Below, in pieces: positions 20,003 through 22,100 of a stretch of 22,100 nt of DNA. This DNA comes from Prevotella sp. CAG:1031 (lineage in GTDB: Bacteria; Bacteroidota; Bacteroidia; Bacteroidales; Muribaculaceae): positions 1-22,100 of the forward strand of contig HF985612.1 in assembly GCA_000431215.1 (NCBI GenBank), read 5' to 3'. How positions within the stretch are numbered: the stretch's first letter is position 1; every line of letters starts with the position of its first letter. Position numbers and translations under genes: made by a program. The notes below the pieces were generated by a model. The model ran no database searches. It saw only the letters and a list, made by a program, of their open reading frames with translations, and was not told the origin of the DNA.

Positions 20003-22100
20003 TTACCGGCGCGGAAGGAGGGTCGTGACCGACTCGGCGCCGTGGTAGAAGAGGCGGGCGCGCACGGCCTGTGGGTCGGCAGCCTCGACGGGGCCGGTGT
20101 AGAGCGGCGATGATAAGGTCGGCGTCGTTCCGTCGGTGGTGTAGCGGATCTCGGCGTCGGCATAGGGGCTGTTCATGACAATGCGGTTGCCTTCGAGCTT
20201 CATGCCGGGTTGACGCAGATGGAAGCTGTAGCCGCGGCGCGCAAGGCGCGGAAGCTCGCGATAGCCCATGAGGGCGTTGAAGCGACCGTGGGTAAAGGTG
20301 GTATCGGCGTTCCATCCGCGCTCGGCCAGAGCGAACAGGCGCGGAAAGAGATAGCGTTCCATCTGTGAGTCGGAGCGCAGTGTCTCGGCCCAGAGCTGGC
20401 CCTGAACGCCGAGGATGCGCGTCTTGTCGGCGTCGGAGCGCGGAGCCACGTTCCCGGCATAGCCGTCGAGAGTCTTGAACTCGTCGATGACACCGCCCCA
20501 GTTCAGGCCCTCTTCTTCGGGATGGGTGGAATGGGCGAAATCAAGGTAGAAATGGCCGAAGTCGCATATCAGGGGCGTGAACCCGCTGCGCAGAGCCATC
20601 GAACCATGTTTGACCCCCTTGCGGAAGTTGCGGTCGACCCAGAGGTTTACGTAATCGACCTGCGGCGCTACGCGAGCCGAATAGCTGTCGTTATAATCTG
20701 TAGCTATATCCTGCCATCCGGCGATCTTCACCCCCTTGCGGGCCATCATCTCGGCCATGCGCTCAACCCAATAGGCGTGGAGACCGCTGTCGTCCTCGAT
20801 TCCATGCTCGGCCTTGAAGGCTGTGGCAGCCGGCGAACCGCTCCAGGCACCGCCGGGCACTTCGTCGCCGCCGATATGGAATGCCGGAAGCTCTACACCG
20901 GCCTCACGATACATCGCTATGACCTCGTCGCTGACAACGTCGAAAAAGCGGTAGGGGCCGGGGAGCGCGGGATTGAGCACGCAGTCGCGGTATTGCTGGG
21001 CCGAGCGGTAGCGGCTTGTGTCGGCCGGTTCATGAAGACGGAAACTGCTGTCGCCCGTAGTGCGCTCGCGGAAGTCCATAGCCTTGATTGCCACACGGGC
21101 GTGGCCCGGCGACTCGAATTCGGGCACGACCGTTATCCCGCGCTCGTCGCAGTAACGCAGGAAGTCGACAAACTCCGCGCGGGTGTAATAGCCGTGGTTC
21201 AGCTCGCCGTCGGGATCGCCGGCTCCCGAATAGATCTGGGCCGGAAAGAGGCGCTCGTCGGTTGTATAGCCGCGGCGCGAGCCGTAGGTTATCAGTTCGG
21301 GAAGGGGAGCTATCTCGAGGCGCCAGCCCTCGTCGTCGGCCAGATGGAACTGCAGGCGGTTAAGGCGCAGGTCTGCCATGCCGTCGACAATCTTCTTCAT
21401 CTGGGCGAGCGAGTGGAAATTGCGCACGACATCTATCATCATGCCGCGTACGGGATAGTCGGGCCAGTCTTCTACAACGGCCTCGGGCACTCCCGAAGGA
21501 TTCGTCTCGAACAGACGTTTCGCAGTGCGGCGCGCCATTGCCAGCGCGGCACGCGAGGCGCCTTCGATCTCTACGCCGGCGGGGGTTATCGTCAGCCGGT
21601 AGAACTCGGGATTGTCGGCCTTGACAGTCTTCTCCGACAATATTCTGCCGTCGCGGCATTTCTTCTGCGACGTGATTCTTACGTTTTTCAGCGACGGCGC
21701 CATATCGAACGGCCCGGGAGCTGCGGCTTCGAGCTGAAGGGCCTCGTTGAGCGCATAGATGTCAGGGCCGTAGACCATCTCGTCGCGCCCCTCCATCGAC
21801 CATTGCCGCGGATCGCCGACATTGAACTTCTGACGGAACCCTACATCGAATGGCTTTCCGGCGGCATCGACGCCGAACACGGCGTCGGTACGGAAACTGG
21901 CCTGCGGACAGGTTCCGTGGCAGACTACGTCGACGACAACGCTGTCGGCGCCCGCAGCGAAGCGCGGCGAAGCTATGTAATAGGAGCCGGGGATGAGTTC
22001 GGCCACGGTGTCGGCCGGATTAATCGTTTTCATCTCCATCCCGACCTGCGAAAAGCCGAGGCGCTTCAAGCGGGTCAGCGGATTTTCCCGGTGGGCACAC
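20003..22100 (-). CDS. GH20 beta-N-acetylhexosaminidase, 5' end outside window
   Basis: The frame is open to the window edge, so the N-terminus is missing. Counting from TTG at 22069, residues ~1-70 resemble the end of a chitobiase N-terminal (CHB_HEX-like) domain and ~95-195 the GH20b alpha/beta domain. Residues ~201-590 form the GH20 barrel with DWPDYPVRGMMIDVVRNFHS, LNRLQFHLADDEGWRLEI and the catalytic Asp402-Glu403 pair in FHIGGDEVPGGAW. A C-terminal beta domain follows (~625-688, IRYTTDGTTPTLSSPLYTG). The enzyme removes terminal GlcNAc/GalNAc from glycans using a substrate-assisted mechanism. In Bacteroidales it is normally exported to the periplasm or surface and acts on host mucin or chitin-type glycans. 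The signal peptide is not visible here because of the truncation. Confidence 0.95.
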   Translation of the reverse strand, partial: CAHRENPLTRLKRLGFSQVGMEMKTINPADTVAELIPGSYYIASPRFAAGADSVVVDVVCHGTCPQASFRTDAVFGVDAAGKPFDVGFRQKFNVGDPRQWSMEGRDEMVYGPDIYALNEALQLEAAAPGPFDMAPSLKNVRITSQKKCRDGRILSEKTVKADNPEFYRLTITPAGVEIEGASRAALAMARRTAKRLFETNPSGVPEAVVEDWPDYPVRGMMIDVVRNFHSLAQMKKIVDGMADLRLNRLQFHLADDEGWRLEIAPLPELITYGSRRGYTTDERLFPAQIYSGAGDPDGELNHGYYTRAEFVDFLRYCDERGITVVPEFESPGHARVAIKAMDFRERTTGDSSFRLHEPADTSRYRSAQQYRDCVLNPALPGPYRFFDVVSDEVIAMYREAGVELPAFHIGGDEVPGGAWSGSPAATAFKAEHGIEDDSGLHAYWVERMAEMMARKGVKIAGWQDIATDYNDSYSARVAPQVDYVNLWVDRNFRKGVKHGSMALRSGFTPLICDFGHFYLDFAHSTHPEEEGLNWGGVIDEFKTLDGYAGNVAPRSDADKTRILGVQGQLWAETLRSDSQMERYLFPRLFALAERGWNADTTFTHGRFNALMGYRELPRLARRGYSFHLRQPGMKLEGNRIVMNSPYADAEIRYTTDGTTPTLSSPLYTGPVEAADPQAVRARLFYHGAESVTTLLPRR

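Overview
The window looks like a chromosome segment from a Bacteroidales gut bacterium, probably Muribaculaceae or a close relative. This is inferred from the gene families present (GH20 chitobiase-like enzyme, lipoprotein MsrAB fusion, TolC/HlyD/FtsX-type ABC export operon, four-helix-bundle suffix protein, Sel1-repeat lipoprotein). The promoter-like sites also fit the Bacteroidetes TTTG / TAnnTTTG pattern, and no clear Shine-Dalgarno sequences decide starts. No rRNA, tRNA or CRISPR array was seen.

Layout. 1-1.8 kb: the 3' end of a membrane-protein gene, a small secreted Cys-containing protein, a CNNM/CBS (CorC/HlyC-type) membrane protein and a strong terminator. 1.9-4.3 kb: a lipoprotein MsrA-MsrB methionine sulfoxide reductase (-), a DUF488 protein and a small ORF that runs through a terminator hairpin (+), and a four-helix-bundle suffix protein (-) whose leader carries a 9-bp-period palindrome. 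4.3-9.9 kb: a minus-strand operon TolC > HlyD-type adaptor > ABC ATPase > FtsX-like permease, a tripartite envelope export system. 10.1-11.7 kb: a divergent response regulator/histidine kinase pair that is the obvious candidate controller of that exporter; the regulator has a receiver and a Fis-type HTH but no AAA+ domain. 11.7-12.8 kb: a 55-aa rubredoxin (-) and a Crp/Fnr-like regulator (+). 12.9-15.1 kb: a minus-strand operon of secreted proteins in which one long reading frame is broken by a single in-frame TAG. 15.4-15.8 kb: a small conserved-looking protein of unknown function.

15.8-20.0 kb is the most unusual part. About 4 kb lies between two inverted copies of a ~90-bp composite palindromic element. 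It holds an AT-rich minus-strand cassette (2-TM protein, membrane-anchored possibly TerB-like protein, two small lipoproteins, Sel1-repeat lipoprotein) and a REP-associated tyrosine transposase (RAYT). The hairpin core of the repeat also occurs upstream of the RAYT gene and inside its coding sequence, where it is translated in frame. A probable promoter about 380 nt upstream of the cassette would give it a long leader containing a complex inverted-repeat structure.

20.0-22.1 kb: a GH20 beta-N-acetylhexosaminidase (-), cut at its 5' end by the window edge.

Most notable observations: (1) the in-frame amber codon in the secreted-protein operon; (2) the RAYT with its own REP-like element inside the coding sequence and inverted composite copies bracketing a lipoprotein cassette; (3) the structured leader of that cassette; (4) the export-linked response regulator lacking the sigma-54 AAA+ domain.
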